Translations under genes and position numbers: made by a program
Assembly: GCF_000718085.1 (NCBI RefSeq)
Contig: NZ_JOEC01000001.1
Span: forward strand, 992,001-1,056,000
Direction: 5' to 3'
Source: Mycetocola saprophilus
GTDB taxonomy: Bacteria > Actinomycetota > Actinomycetes > Actinomycetales > Microbacteriaceae
Length of the DNA stretch: 64,000 nucleotides
Notes under the pieces: model-generated
The model's input: the letters and a program-made list of their open reading frames with translations, nothing else
Database searches by the model: none
Told to the model about the DNA's origin: nothing
Shown here: positions 27,971 through 35,718 of the stretch, one piece after another
Layout of the letters: each line of letters starts with the position of its first letter
Position numbering within the stretch: the stretch's first letter is position 1

Positions 27971-29013
27971 CGCGCGCCGCCCGACAGCGTGATCGACTCG
28001 GCGGTATCCACGACGGCCGCCGGTGCATCACCCCAGGCCTCGGCGCCGATCCGGCGCAGCCGCTCGGTAATCTCCGGACCACCCACCTGCCCGAGTACCC
28101 CGGCATAGTAGAGTCCGCGGGCGCTGGCGCCGGCCGCAAGTGCGATCTCGTGTTCGCGCCCCAGGTCGGTGCCAAACATCGCCGGGTCGTCGGTGTTCAC
28201 GGTGACCGGCAGCCCGGCGGCCACCAGCGCACCAATCGGGTGGTCCTCGAGTCGATCGATGACGCGGGTACGCAGGTTGGAGGTGGGGCACACATCCAGC
28301 ACGATGCCGCGCTCGATCAGCTCGGTGACCAGGGCCGGATCCTCGATCGCGCGGAACCCGTGCCGAATCCGGTCGGCACCCAGCAGATCGATCGCCTCGC
28401 GCACCGACTGGGCACCGTCATCCTCGCCCGCATGCGGGACCGAGGCCAGTCCGCCGTCGCGGGCAATCTGGAACATCCGGGTGAACTTAGAGGTGGGGGC
28501 CGCACGCTCGCGTCCCCCCAGGCCGATCCCCACGATGCCGCGGTCGCGGTAGCGGACGGCGTCGCGGACGATCTGCTCGCTGAGCTCGGCGGGGCGATTG
28601 CGGTCCACATCCGGGGTCAGGCGCACGATCACGCCGGTCTCCTCCAGCGCCTCCTGGATGCCGTCGGTAAACCCGGTGAACAGCTCATCGGGATCGATGC
28701 CGCGCACATAGTACTGACCCGGCGAGAAGATCCCCTCCAGATAGACGGCACCAAAACTCGCCGCCTCGCGGGCGTAGTCCACCACCACGCGGCGGTAGTC
28801 GTCCGGATTGAAGAGCACGTCGGTCGTGACGTTCCACACGTTGATGAAGTGGTTGAAGTCGGTGAAGTTATAGAAGCTCTCGAGCTCCTCAAGACTGTCC
28901 ACCGGCAGGGTGACGCCGTTTTTTCGGGCCAGCTCAAACAGGGTGTGCGGTCGGACGGCACCCTCCAGGTGCACGTGCAGCTCGATTTTGGGGGCGGGGG
29001 TCGGGGACGTCAT
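27967..29013 (-). CDS. adenosine-deaminase-like metal hydrolase, operon gene 5
   Basis: 348 residues of the adenosine/AMP deaminase family. All active-site residues are present: H13 and H15 (ELHVHLEGA), H194 and E197 (VPHAGED), H218 (RIRHG), D275-D276 (NTDDP). Known members deaminate adenosine, adenine or aminofutalosine to the oxo product with ammonia. Its position inside an amino-acid-type ABC/monooxygenase operon (4-bp overlaps on both sides) is unusual and suggests either a different deamination substrate or a nucleoside-derived thio-compound. Symbol withheld because the substrate is uncertain. Confidence 0.87.
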   Translation of the reverse strand: MTSPTPAPKIELHVHLEGAVRPHTLFELARKNGVTLPVDSLEELESFYNFTDFNHFINVWNVTTDVLFNPDDYRRVVVDYAREAASFGAVYLEGIFSPGQYYVRGIDPDELFTGFTDGIQEALEETGVIVRLTPDVDRNRPAELSEQIVRDAVRYRDRGIVGIGLGGRERAAPTSKFTRMFQIARDGGLASVPHAGEDDGAQSVREAIDLLGADRIRHGFRAIEDPALVTELIERGIVLDVCPTSNLRTRVIDRLEDHPIGALVAAGLPVTVNTDDPAMFGTDLGREHEIALAAGASARGLYYAGVLGQVGGPEITERLRRIGAEAWGDAPAAVVDTAESITLSGGAR

Positions 29014-29804
29014 CCGATGGCTTCCTTGGGTGAATTTTCGGCGATGCTCGCCTGTTCGGGGTGAATCATGCTGGCCACAAACTGCCGGGTTCGGGGGTGG
29101 GTGGGATGGTCAAGAATCTGGGCGGGGGTGCCCTGCTCCACGATCTCGCCGCCGCTGAGAAAGACAATCCGATCGGCGATGGTGCGAGCAAACTGCAGCT
29201 CGTGCGTCGCGAGGATCAGGGTCAGCCCGAGGTCGCGCAACTCGCGAATTAGGGCGAGCACCTCCCCCACGGTTTCGGGATCCAGCGCCGAGGTGACCTC
29301 ATCCAGCAGGATCACCTCCGGTTCGGTGGCCAGAGCGCGCAGGATCGCCACCCGCTGCTGCTGCCCGCCGGAGAGTCGGTCGGGATACTCGTTGGCCTTT
29401 TCGGCGAGCCCAAACCGGGCCAGCAGCGCCCGAGCCTTGGTCTCGGCGGCGGCCTTGGAGAGCCCGCCGAGTTTGCGCGGGGCGAGGGTGATGTTTTGCA
29501 GGACGGTCAGGTGCGGGAACAGGTTGAACTGCTGGAACACCATGCCCACGCGGCGGCGCACGCGGTCGCGTCCGCCACGTCCGGCCTCCCCGGTCACCGG
29601 TTCGCCGTGCACCAGGATCTCGCCGGCGAGGCTGTCCTCCAGCAGGTTGATCGTGCGCAGGAGCGTGGACTTGCCGCAGCCGCTGGGGCCGATCAGCGCG
29701 ATCACCTCGTGTGGAGCCACCTCGAGCGAGACGTTTTTTAGGGTCAGGTTCTCCCCATACGCCTGGGAGAGGTTGCGGATGCTGACCGCCGCGACCGCGC
29801 TCAT
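29010..29804 (-). CDS. amino-acid-type ABC importer ATPase, operon gene 4
   Basis: 264 residues of the GlnQ/HisP class. Walker A GPSGCGKSTLLRTINLLE (the RTINLLE extension is typical of polar amino acid ATPases), FQQFNLFPHLTVLQNI, signature LSGGQQQR, Walker B VILLDEVTSALDPE, switch ATHELQFART. Overlaps the permease stop as ATGA and the deaminase start as ATGA. Confidence 0.93.
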   Translation of the reverse strand: MSAVAAVSIRNLSQAYGENLTLKNVSLEVAPHEVIALIGPSGCGKSTLLRTINLLEDSLAGEILVHGEPVTGEAGRGGRDRVRRRVGMVFQQFNLFPHLTVLQNITLAPRKLGGLSKAAAETKARALLARFGLAEKANEYPDRLSGGQQQRVAILRALATEPEVILLDEVTSALDPETVGEVLALIRELRDLGLTLILATHELQFARTIADRIVFLSGGEIVEQGTPAQILDHPTHPRTRQFVASMIHPEQASIAENSPKEAIG

Positions 29805-30817
29805 ACCGCCCCTCCCATACCGCGGCGCAGCTGGGCGCGGCGCAGCAGGTGGTCGGTCAGCCGGGTCAGCGGGATCGTGATGCTCACAAACAGCACCGCC
29901 GCCACCAGATAAGAGGTGAAGTTAAACGTGGTGGCCGAGTACGCCTGGGCGGCCCGCGAGGCCTCCATCGGGCCAATTACCGAGATCAGCGCGGTCTCCT
30001 TCTGCAGTGCGATGAATCCGCTCATCAGCGGCGGCACCACGCGGCGCACTGCCTGCGGCAGCACGATGTACCAGAGCGTGCGGCCGTGACCGAAGCCCAG
30101 GGCTCGGGCGGCGGCACGTTGACTGGGATGGATCGACTCGATGCCGGCCCGGTAGGTCTCGGCGGTGTAGGCGGCCGAGGTGAGCACGCAGCCCACCGCA
30201 CCCCAGAACAGCGGCGAGGAGCTCAGCCCCTCGATCCGCAACGCGGGAATACCCATGCCGAGCATCAGGATGACCAGGATCGCCGGCAGCCCGCGGAACA
30301 GGTCGATATAGCCGATCGCGAACGCCCGCAGCGGGAAAAACACCGGCGAGGACAGGTTGCGCAGCAGCGCCAACCCGAGGCCCACCAGCAGCACGATGGG
30401 TTCGAGGATGATGAACAGGGTCACATTCAGCAGGAATCCGTCCCACACCTTGGGGAAGGACAGCACAAAGTGTTCGGGGCTGAGGAACGCCGCCCGGAAC
30501 GACTCCCAACCGGCCGAGGAGGACAGCCCGAATCCGAGGACCGCCAGCAGGGCCAGCGTGCTCACGGTGGCGATCAGCGCCGAGCGGCGCACATCCGCGC
30601 GCCTCCACCACACCGGTCGTACCAGCAGCGCCCGCAACTCTGCGTCGCTGAGTTTCGGCGGGCCGGGGCGGCCCACCGGCGGTGCCGCCTGAGCCTCCTG
30701 TTCCGTCGGGGTGGGCGGACCCGTCTGCGCCGTCCGCGCTCCATGGTCCGACTGCTCTGCCTGAGCGGCCTGGTCCGACTGCTCCGCCTGAGCGGCCACC
30801 CGATCGTCGATGCTCAC
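29801..30817 (-). CDS. amino-acid-type ABC importer permease, operon gene 3
   Basis: 338 residues of the HisM/GlnP class. The core (about residues 115-330) has the EAA loop YRAGIESIHPSQRAAARALGFGHG and the PQAVRRVVPPLMSGFIALQKETALIS block typical of polar amino acid permeases. The first 65 residues are a hydrophilic, Gln/Ala/Pro-rich cytosolic extension with AQAEQSD-type short repeats, longer than usual, and are followed by an extra membrane segment. GTG start overlapping the upstream monooxygenase stop as GTGA. A single permease gene implies a homodimer. Confidence 0.9.
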   Translation of the reverse strand: MSIDDRVAAQAEQSDQAAQAEQSDHGARTAQTGPPTPTEQEAQAAPPVGRPGPPKLSDAELRALLVRPVWWRRADVRRSALIATVSTLALLAVLGFGLSSSAGWESFRAAFLSPEHFVLSFPKVWDGFLLNVTLFIILEPIVLLVGLGLALLRNLSSPVFFPLRAFAIGYIDLFRGLPAILVILMLGMGIPALRIEGLSSSPLFWGAVGCVLTSAAYTAETYRAGIESIHPSQRAAARALGFGHGRTLWYIVLPQAVRRVVPPLMSGFIALQKETALISVIGPMEASRAAQAYSATTFNFTSYLVAAVLFVSITIPLTRLTDHLLRRAQLRRGMGGAV

Positions 30818-32103
30818 GCGTCTCTCCCCTCGGCGAGGTGATCGTGGATCGTGCTCCCCGCATATTCGGTGCGATAGACACCCAGTTCCTGCAGCTCGGG
30901 AATGACCCGGTCCACAAAGGCGTCGAGCCCGCTGGGCACCACCGAGGGGTTCACGACGAAGCCATCGGCGGCCCCGGTCTGCACCCAGTGGTTAATCTGA
31001 TCGGCGACACTCTTGGGGGTGCCCACGAAGTCACGACGGGCCCGTACCTCCCCGAGCAACGCGCGGGTGGAGAGCCCGCGCTCGCGCTGCAGGGTGCGCC
31101 AGGACTCCACCAGGACGCGGGCGTCGCGTTCTCCGCCAACCTGTCCACGGGTGAAACGGTCGGCGTGCTCCCAGTCGGGATCCTGGGTGGGCAGCGGGCC
31201 ATCGACGTCAAAGTCGGTGAGGTCGATCCCCCACACCTCCTCCAGCAGGAACACGGCGACCTTCGGGGTGACCTCCTGCAGTCGCCAGTCGGCGGCGATC
31301 TCGCGCGCCTCCCGCTCTGTGTCCCCCAGCACAAACGAGGTGGACGGCAGGATAATCAGGTCGTCCAGGCGGCCCGCGGCCCGACGGCGATCCCGCAGAT
31401 CCGCACAGAACTCGCGGGACGCCTCGATGCTGCGCCGGCCGGCGAAGATCACGTTGGCGTGGGCGGCGGCCAGGTCGCGACCCTCGGGGGAACCGCCGGC
31501 CTGGACGATTGCCGGTCCGGGACCGGGCAGCGGAGCGAGCCCGGCGGCGGCCTCGGCACCGGACCAGAGGCGGGCGGTTTCGGCCAGGAACCCCTCGGCT
31601 TGCCGGTAGCGATCGGCGTGGGCAACCATGCGTCCGGGACGGAAGTTGGTGGAGGCACCCACGCCGAAGCTGGTGTGGGAGGTCACCACGTTCCACCCCG
31701 CGCGTCCTCCGGAGAGGCGATGCAGCGTGGCCAGGCGGGTGGCCACGTCGGTGGGGTCGGAGAACGTGGTCCCGATCGTGGCGACCAGCCCGATCCGCTC
31801 GGTTTCGGCGGCGAGGCCGGCGAGCACGGTGAGTGAGTCTGGCTTGTCGAGGATCGCGTGCTCCACCACCCGACCCCGGTGCTCCTGGAGCCAGTTCGCC
31901 TCGGCGAGGAACACAAAGTCGAACAGGCCGCGCTCGGCGCTGCGGGCGAACCGGGCAAAGTCGGCGAACTCGATCTGGCTGCCGGCCTCGGGATGCCCCC
32001 AGAGTGTGTGGTGGTGGTCATTGGGGTAAAACGCACCGAGGTGCACCCGGCGCAGATTCGCGCCCGGTGCACTCTCGGGTGGGGGATTGAGTGGTGAAGC
32101 CAT
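30814..32103 (-). CDS. NtaA/SnaA/DszA-family FMN-dependent monooxygenase, operon gene 2
   Basis: 429 residues, the length and motifs of two-component monooxygenases acting on nitrilotriacetate, dibenzothiophene sulfone, pristinamycin or S-(2-succino)cysteine: NLRRVHLGAFYPNDHHHTLWGHP, FDFVFLAE, GLVATIGTTFSDPTDVATRLATLHRLSGGRAGWNVVTS, PAIVQAGGSPEGRDLAA. Needs an external FMN reductase. The layout SBP-monooxygenase-permease-ATPase recalls the Bacillus yxe operon for S-(2-succino)cysteine use. ATG 32103 follows the SBP stop by 2 bases with a weak Shine-Dalgarno site, so translation is probably coupled. Confidence 0.88.
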   Translation of the reverse strand: MASPLNPPPESAPGANLRRVHLGAFYPNDHHHTLWGHPEAGSQIEFADFARFARSAERGLFDFVFLAEANWLQEHRGRVVEHAILDKPDSLTVLAGLAAETERIGLVATIGTTFSDPTDVATRLATLHRLSGGRAGWNVVTSHTSFGVGASTNFRPGRMVAHADRYRQAEGFLAETARLWSGAEAAAGLAPLPGPGPAIVQAGGSPEGRDLAAAHANVIFAGRRSIEASREFCADLRDRRRAAGRLDDLIILPSTSFVLGDTEREAREIAADWRLQEVTPKVAVFLLEEVWGIDLTDFDVDGPLPTQDPDWEHADRFTRGQVGGERDARVLVESWRTLQRERGLSTRALLGEVRARRDFVGTPKSVADQINHWVQTGAADGFVVNPSVVPSGLDAFVDRVIPELQELGVYRTEYAGSTIHDHLAEGRDA

Positions 32104-32105
32104 TG

Positions 32106-32999
32106 TTACTGGGTGTACTCCTGTACCTGCTCGGGCAGCGGCAGCCACTCCTTTTCCAGCTTGTCGATGGTGCCGTCGGCACGCAGCTGGGTCAGGGCCT
32201 CGTCCACATAGGGCACCAGCGGGCTGTTCAGGTCAAACACGAAGCCCATGCCCTTGCTTACGCCGTTGTCCTTGAGCAGGCCGGCGATCTTGAGGTCCTT
32301 GTACTGGTTGAGCACCACGTTCTGGCCGATCTGCAGGTCCACCACGATCGCATCCACCTGGCCGTTTTCCAGCGCCTGGGTGCTCAGGGCCACGGTGTCG
32401 AAGGACAGCACGTCCTTGGGCTTGATGGTCTGGGTGATGTAGCTGTCCTGGGTGGTTCCGGCCACGGTGCCGAAGCGGTACTTGGCGAGGTCTGCCACGC
32501 TCTTGGCCTCGAGGGCCGGGGAGTTGTCCTTGGTGATCACGACGCTGCGGGAGACATAGTAGGGGTCGCTGAACGAGACGGCCTTGGCGCGCTCATCGGT
32601 GATCGAGACCTCCTGGGTATACAGGTCGAAGTCCTTGGGACCCGGGGTAAAGGAGGCCGCAAAGGCGGTGTAGCCCCACGTGACCTGGTCCTTTTTGAAG
32701 CCGAGCTTTTCGGCGACCGCGTAGGTCAGCGCGCTCTCGAAACCCTTGCCGTTATCGGGCTTATTGTCGATGAACCACGGCGACCACACCGGGTCGTCCA
32801 CGTGAACGGTCAGCTCGCCGTCCTTCACCAGCTTGAGCTTGGCCGGATCTCCGAGGGTGACCTTCTCCGCCGAAGCCGAGGAGGACGGCGAGGATTCCGG
32901 GGCGGCGGAGGAGGAACACGCGCTCAGCGTGAGGGCGGCCAGGGCGGTCATCCCGATCAGCGCCAGGGTGCTCCGGCGGCGAATACGTGAGTGGGTCAT
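32106..32999 (-). CDS. amino-acid-type substrate-binding lipoprotein, operon gene 1
   Basis: 297 residues of solute-binding family 3. Lipoprotein signal ending in LTLSAC (Cys28), then a Ser-rich linker and a two-lobed domain with DGELTVHVDDPVWSPWFIDN, GFESALTYAVAEKLGF, DLYTQEVSITDERAKAVSFS, LAKYRFGTVAGTTQDSY and the closing LDGTIDKL-like ADGTIDKLEKEWLP. Binds a polar amino acid or derivative outside the membrane. ATG 32999 with AAGGAG 6 nt upstream. First gene of the operon, 70-odd bases after its promoter. Confidence 0.91.
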   Translation of the reverse strand: MTHSRIRRRSTLALIGMTALAALTLSACSSSAAPESSPSSSASAEKVTLGDPAKLKLVKDGELTVHVDDPVWSPWFIDNKPDNGKGFESALTYAVAEKLGFKKDQVTWGYTAFAASFTPGPKDFDLYTQEVSITDERAKAVSFSDPYYVSRSVVITKDNSPALEAKSVADLAKYRFGTVAGTTQDSYITQTIKPKDVLSFDTVALSTQALENGQVDAIVVDLQIGQNVVLNQYKDLKIAGLLKDNGVSKGMGFVFDLNSPLVPYVDEALTQLRADGTIDKLEKEWLPLPEQVQEYTQ

Positions 33000-33078
33000 G
33001 CGTGCTCCTTCGGTGAATCCCCACGACATACGCCAGCCGGGGTGGGACTGCCTCCAGGGAGGAAGGGGGGATGGCATC

Positions 33079-33106
33079 ACTTTAGGAATCTCCTCGAAGT
33101 TTCCAA
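33079..33106 (-). promoter_or_regulatory. promoter of the six-gene importer/monooxygenase operon
   Basis: On the minus strand TTGGAA (33106-33101), 16-bp spacer, TAAAGT (33084-33079). Transcription would start near 33072, leaving a 70-nt leader before the binding-protein ATG. Confidence 0.55.
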
Positions 33107-33111
33107 CATCG

Positions 33112-33146
33112 GTGACGCTATGTCACGCAACATTGCACACTGTGAC
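33112..33146. promoter_or_regulatory. candidate operator with GTGAC motifs in the divergent region
   Basis: GTGAC (33112-33116) and inverted GTCAC (33122-33126) form a small palindrome, and another GTGAC follows at 33142-33146. The cluster lies just upstream of the operon -35 and also upstream of the divergent gene at 33189, so one regulator could serve both. The regulator is not encoded nearby. Confidence 0.35.
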
Positions 33147-33188
33147 GCGGGGGTATTGCGCGCGGCCCGGAGTTGGGAGGATGGCGGG

Positions 33189-34391
33189 ATGACGTCTTTC
33201 CACACGGACGCGCAATCGCATGCCGCCGACTCCCCCGCCATCCCCCTTTCGGTCCTTGACCTGGTCCTCATTTCCGAGGGTGGGAACGCCGCCGGTGCCT
33301 TCGCCGATACCGTTGCCCTCGCCCGCTCGGTCGAGGCCGCCGGCTACCGGCGATACTGGGTGGCCGAGCACCACCTCTTTCCCGGCGGTGCCGGGGCGGC
33401 CTCGGTCCTGCTGACCCCGACCATCGCCCAGGCCACCGGGTCCATCCGGGTGGGCACCGCGGTCATCATCGTGGACCACCACACCCCGCTTCAGGTGGCC
33501 GAGGTCGCCGGTACGGTGGCCGCGCTCACCGGGCGCGGATTCGATCTGGGCATCGGCCGCGGCGGCCCGAGCGCCGAGCAGCGCGAGCGTGGGCGGCAGA
33601 CCAACGCGGCCCTGGAGGCCGGGACCACCCGTCCCGGCCCGATCGGCGAACACCGCGAGGTGGACGGCGTGGTGATCCCATCCTGGGTGATCACCCCGTT
33701 CAACGATGCGCGCGCGGGCCTCAACGACCGCCTGCTCAACCGCTTCCCCGGCAACCCCACCGATTTTGGGGCGCAGGTGGATGACATCCTCGGCTTCCTG
33801 CGCGGCACGTTCACCGCCCCCGGCGAGGTGCCCGCGGACGTGCACATCACCGCGTCCCCCGCCGAAGGTGCCGACGTGGAGGTCTGGGTGCACGGCAGCT
33901 CGGCCGGCGTTTCGGCCGAGGTAGCCGGGGCGAACGGGCTGCGATTCGGGGCGAACTATCACGCGCTCCCGCAGAACATCCTGGAGACCGTCCGGGCGTA
34001 TCGTGACGCGTTTGTCCCCTCCGCCGAACTGGATTCCCCGTACATCGCTGTCTCGGTGGATGTGCTGGTCGCCGACACCGATGAGGAGGCACAGCGCCTG
34101 GCCAAGCCGTTCGAACGCTGGCTCTACTCGATCCGCACCGACTACGTGGCCGGCCCCTATCTGAGCCCCGAAACCGACGCCGAAAACCCGCTCACGCCCG
34201 AGCAGGCGCTGCTGGTCTCCGACCGGGTCGCCACGCGCATCGTCGGCTCCCCCGAAACCGTCGTTTCACGCCTGAAAGCGCTTCAACAGGCCACCGGAGC
34301 GGACGAGTTTGTGATCACCACCCAGGCGCACAGTCTCGCCGTGCGCGAGCACTCCTACCGCCTATTGGCTGAGGCCTGGCCCTCGGCCTGA
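33189..34391 (+). CDS. luciferase-like (LLM) flavin-dependent oxidoreductase, divergent gene
   Basis: 400 residues. Family marks include GYRRYWVAEHHLFPGGAGAA, RVGTAVIIVDHHTPLQVAEVAGTVAALTGRGFDLGIGRGGP and the C-terminal RIVGSPETVVSRLKALQQATGADEFVITTQAHS. ATG 33189 has GGGAGG 8 nt upstream. Transcribed away from the operon on the other strand and sharing its control region; with the two monooxygenases there it makes three LLM proteins within 7.4 kb. Substrate unknown. Confidence 0.85.
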   Translation: MTSFHTDAQSHAADSPAIPLSVLDLVLISEGGNAAGAFADTVALARSVEAAGYRRYWVAEHHLFPGGAGAASVLLTPTIAQATGSIRVGTAVIIVDHHTPLQVAEVAGTVAALTGRGFDLGIGRGGPSAEQRERGRQTNAALEAGTTRPGPIGEHREVDGVVIPSWVITPFNDARAGLNDRLLNRFPGNPTDFGAQVDDILGFLRGTFTAPGEVPADVHITASPAEGADVEVWVHGSSAGVSAEVAGANGLRFGANYHALPQNILETVRAYRDAFVPSAELDSPYIAVSVDVLVADTDEEAQRLAKPFERWLYSIRTDYVAGPYLSPETDAENPLTPEQALLVSDRVATRIVGSPETVVSRLKALQQATGADEFVITTQAHSLAVREHSYRLLAEAWPSA

Positions 34392-34408
34392 CCCCCAAAT
34401 CCCACCGC

Positions 34409-34460
34409 GATTGCGGATGCGAACCCCTTCTCGGGTATCGCATCCGCAATCGTCGTTTTG
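34409..34460 (+). terminator. terminator after the divergent LLM gene
   Basis: Perfect 15-bp outer stem (34409-34423 and 34439-34453) with an inner ACCC/GGGT pairing, followed by TTTT. Starts 17 bases after the LLM stop. Confidence 0.88.
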
Positions 34461-34516
34461 TCCGGGTACTCCAAGATTTTCTGCTTCCTGAGCCGGCAAA
34501 CCGGCCATAGCCTCGC

Positions 34517-34550
34517 TATACGGTCACCCAAACGGAACATCGCAGTTCCG
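34517..34550 (+). promoter_or_regulatory. -10 box and palindromic operator of the sugar importer
   Basis: TATACG (34517-34522) as -10, and a 6-6-6 palindrome CGGAAC/GTTCCG (34533-34538 and 34545-34550) just after the expected transcription start, a usual place for a LacI- or ROK-type repressor. No regulator gene is adjacent. Confidence 0.4.
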
Positions 34551-34604
34551 CCGGAGATCGGGGACCGGCAACGAGGCCGGCCCTCACACAGCAAAGGAAC
34601 CGTC

Positions 34605-35642
34605 ATGAGTATGAGAACTCACAGTAGAGCTCGAACCGTCATCACCCTGCTGAGCGCCGGACTTCTCCTCGGACTCACCGCCTGCTCCTCGGGTATGGAA
34701 GCACCCGGCGAAAGCGGCGCAGCCGGAGGAAAAAAGGATGGCCCACTGACCATCGCCTACCTCCAAAAGCAGGGCGATCAGCAGTACTTCGTCGACGAGG
34801 CCGAGGGGGCAAAGGCCGCGGCAAAGGAGCTGGGGAACGTCACCATCAAGGTGGTCAACCTCGGCGTGGATGCCAATAAGGCCATCAGCGAGATGGATTC
34901 GGTGATCGCCCAGAAGGTGGACGGCATCATCATCGTGGTTCCCGATCAGCAGATCGGGCCGCAGGTGCTGGACGCCGCCAAGGCCGCGGGTATCCCGATC
35001 ATGGCCTCGGACGACGTGATCCAGGATGCGGCGGGCAAGGATGCCCCGTTCGCCGGATTCGATGGCACCGCCATGGGCACCAAGGTCGGCGAGGAGGCCG
35101 CACGCCTCTACGCCGAGTCCGGCTGGACCGCCGAAAACACACGCATCCTCTCCGCCGGCAAGCTGGACCTCTCGGTCTGTAACCAGCGCATGGACGGTGC
35201 CGCGGCGGCCTTCACCAAGGCCGTGGGTGCCGACGGCCCGCAGACCATTCAGATCGGGACCGATAACTCGGCCACCGACGCCCAGAATAAGGCGGGCGCG
35301 GTCATCACCGCCAACGCCGGGGTGCAGAACTGGGTGGTGTGGGGCTGCAACGACGAGAGTTCCACCGGTGTCGTCACAGCCCTGCAGAACTCCGGGGTGT
35401 CCCCCGCAAACATCAACGGGGTGGGCCTCGGCGCCTACCTCACCTGCAAGGACTGGTCGGCGGGTCAGACCACCGGTAATAAGTCGGCCCTGTACATCTC
35501 GGGGGTCGAGGTGGGTCGCGCGGCGGTGACCTCGATGGTGGACCTGCTGCGTAACGGCACCGCGCTGCCGCCCGCCACGATCGCCAAGACCGAGATCGTG
35601 GACGCCGGCAACTGGAAGGAAAAGGGCGTCGCCTGCACCTAG
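34605..35642 (+). CDS. sugar-binding lipoprotein (AraF-like)
   Basis: 345 residues. Lipoprotein signal ending in LGLTAC (Cys27), then a periplasmic-binding-protein-like I fold: GPLTIAYLQKQGDQQYFVDEA near the first lobe, AQKVDGIIIVVPDQQ, AGIPIMASDDVIQDAAGKDAPFAGFDG, and VVWGCNDESSTGVVTALQ. Spacing and motifs resemble L-arabinose-binding AraF more than ribose-binding RbsB. Four cysteines lie in the mature part. Start with AAAGGA 7 nt upstream. First of three genes of a CUT2-type importer; no catabolic gene is linked, so the sugar is not fixed. Confidence 0.85.
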   Translation: MSMRTHSRARTVITLLSAGLLLGLTACSSGMEAPGESGAAGGKKDGPLTIAYLQKQGDQQYFVDEAEGAKAAAKELGNVTIKVVNLGVDANKAISEMDSVIAQKVDGIIIVVPDQQIGPQVLDAAKAAGIPIMASDDVIQDAAGKDAPFAGFDGTAMGTKVGEEAARLYAESGWTAENTRILSAGKLDLSVCNQRMDGAAAAFTKAVGADGPQTIQIGTDNSATDAQNKAGAVITANAGVQNWVVWGCNDESSTGVVTALQNSGVSPANINGVGLGAYLTCKDWSAGQTTGNKSALYISGVEVGRAAVTSMVDLLRNGTALPPATIAKTEIVDAGNWKEKGVACT

Positions 35643-35718
35643 GCCACCCGTCGGTGGGGTCGCGCGTCGGCCCCACCGCTCCCCCACCACGCACCTTCAC
35701 CGTCGAAAGGATCGCGCC

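Noticed and set aside
27002..34391. True light-emitting luciferase genes
   Set aside because: Only the general LLM fold marks are present; there are no lux partner genes (luxCDE, luxAB pairing).
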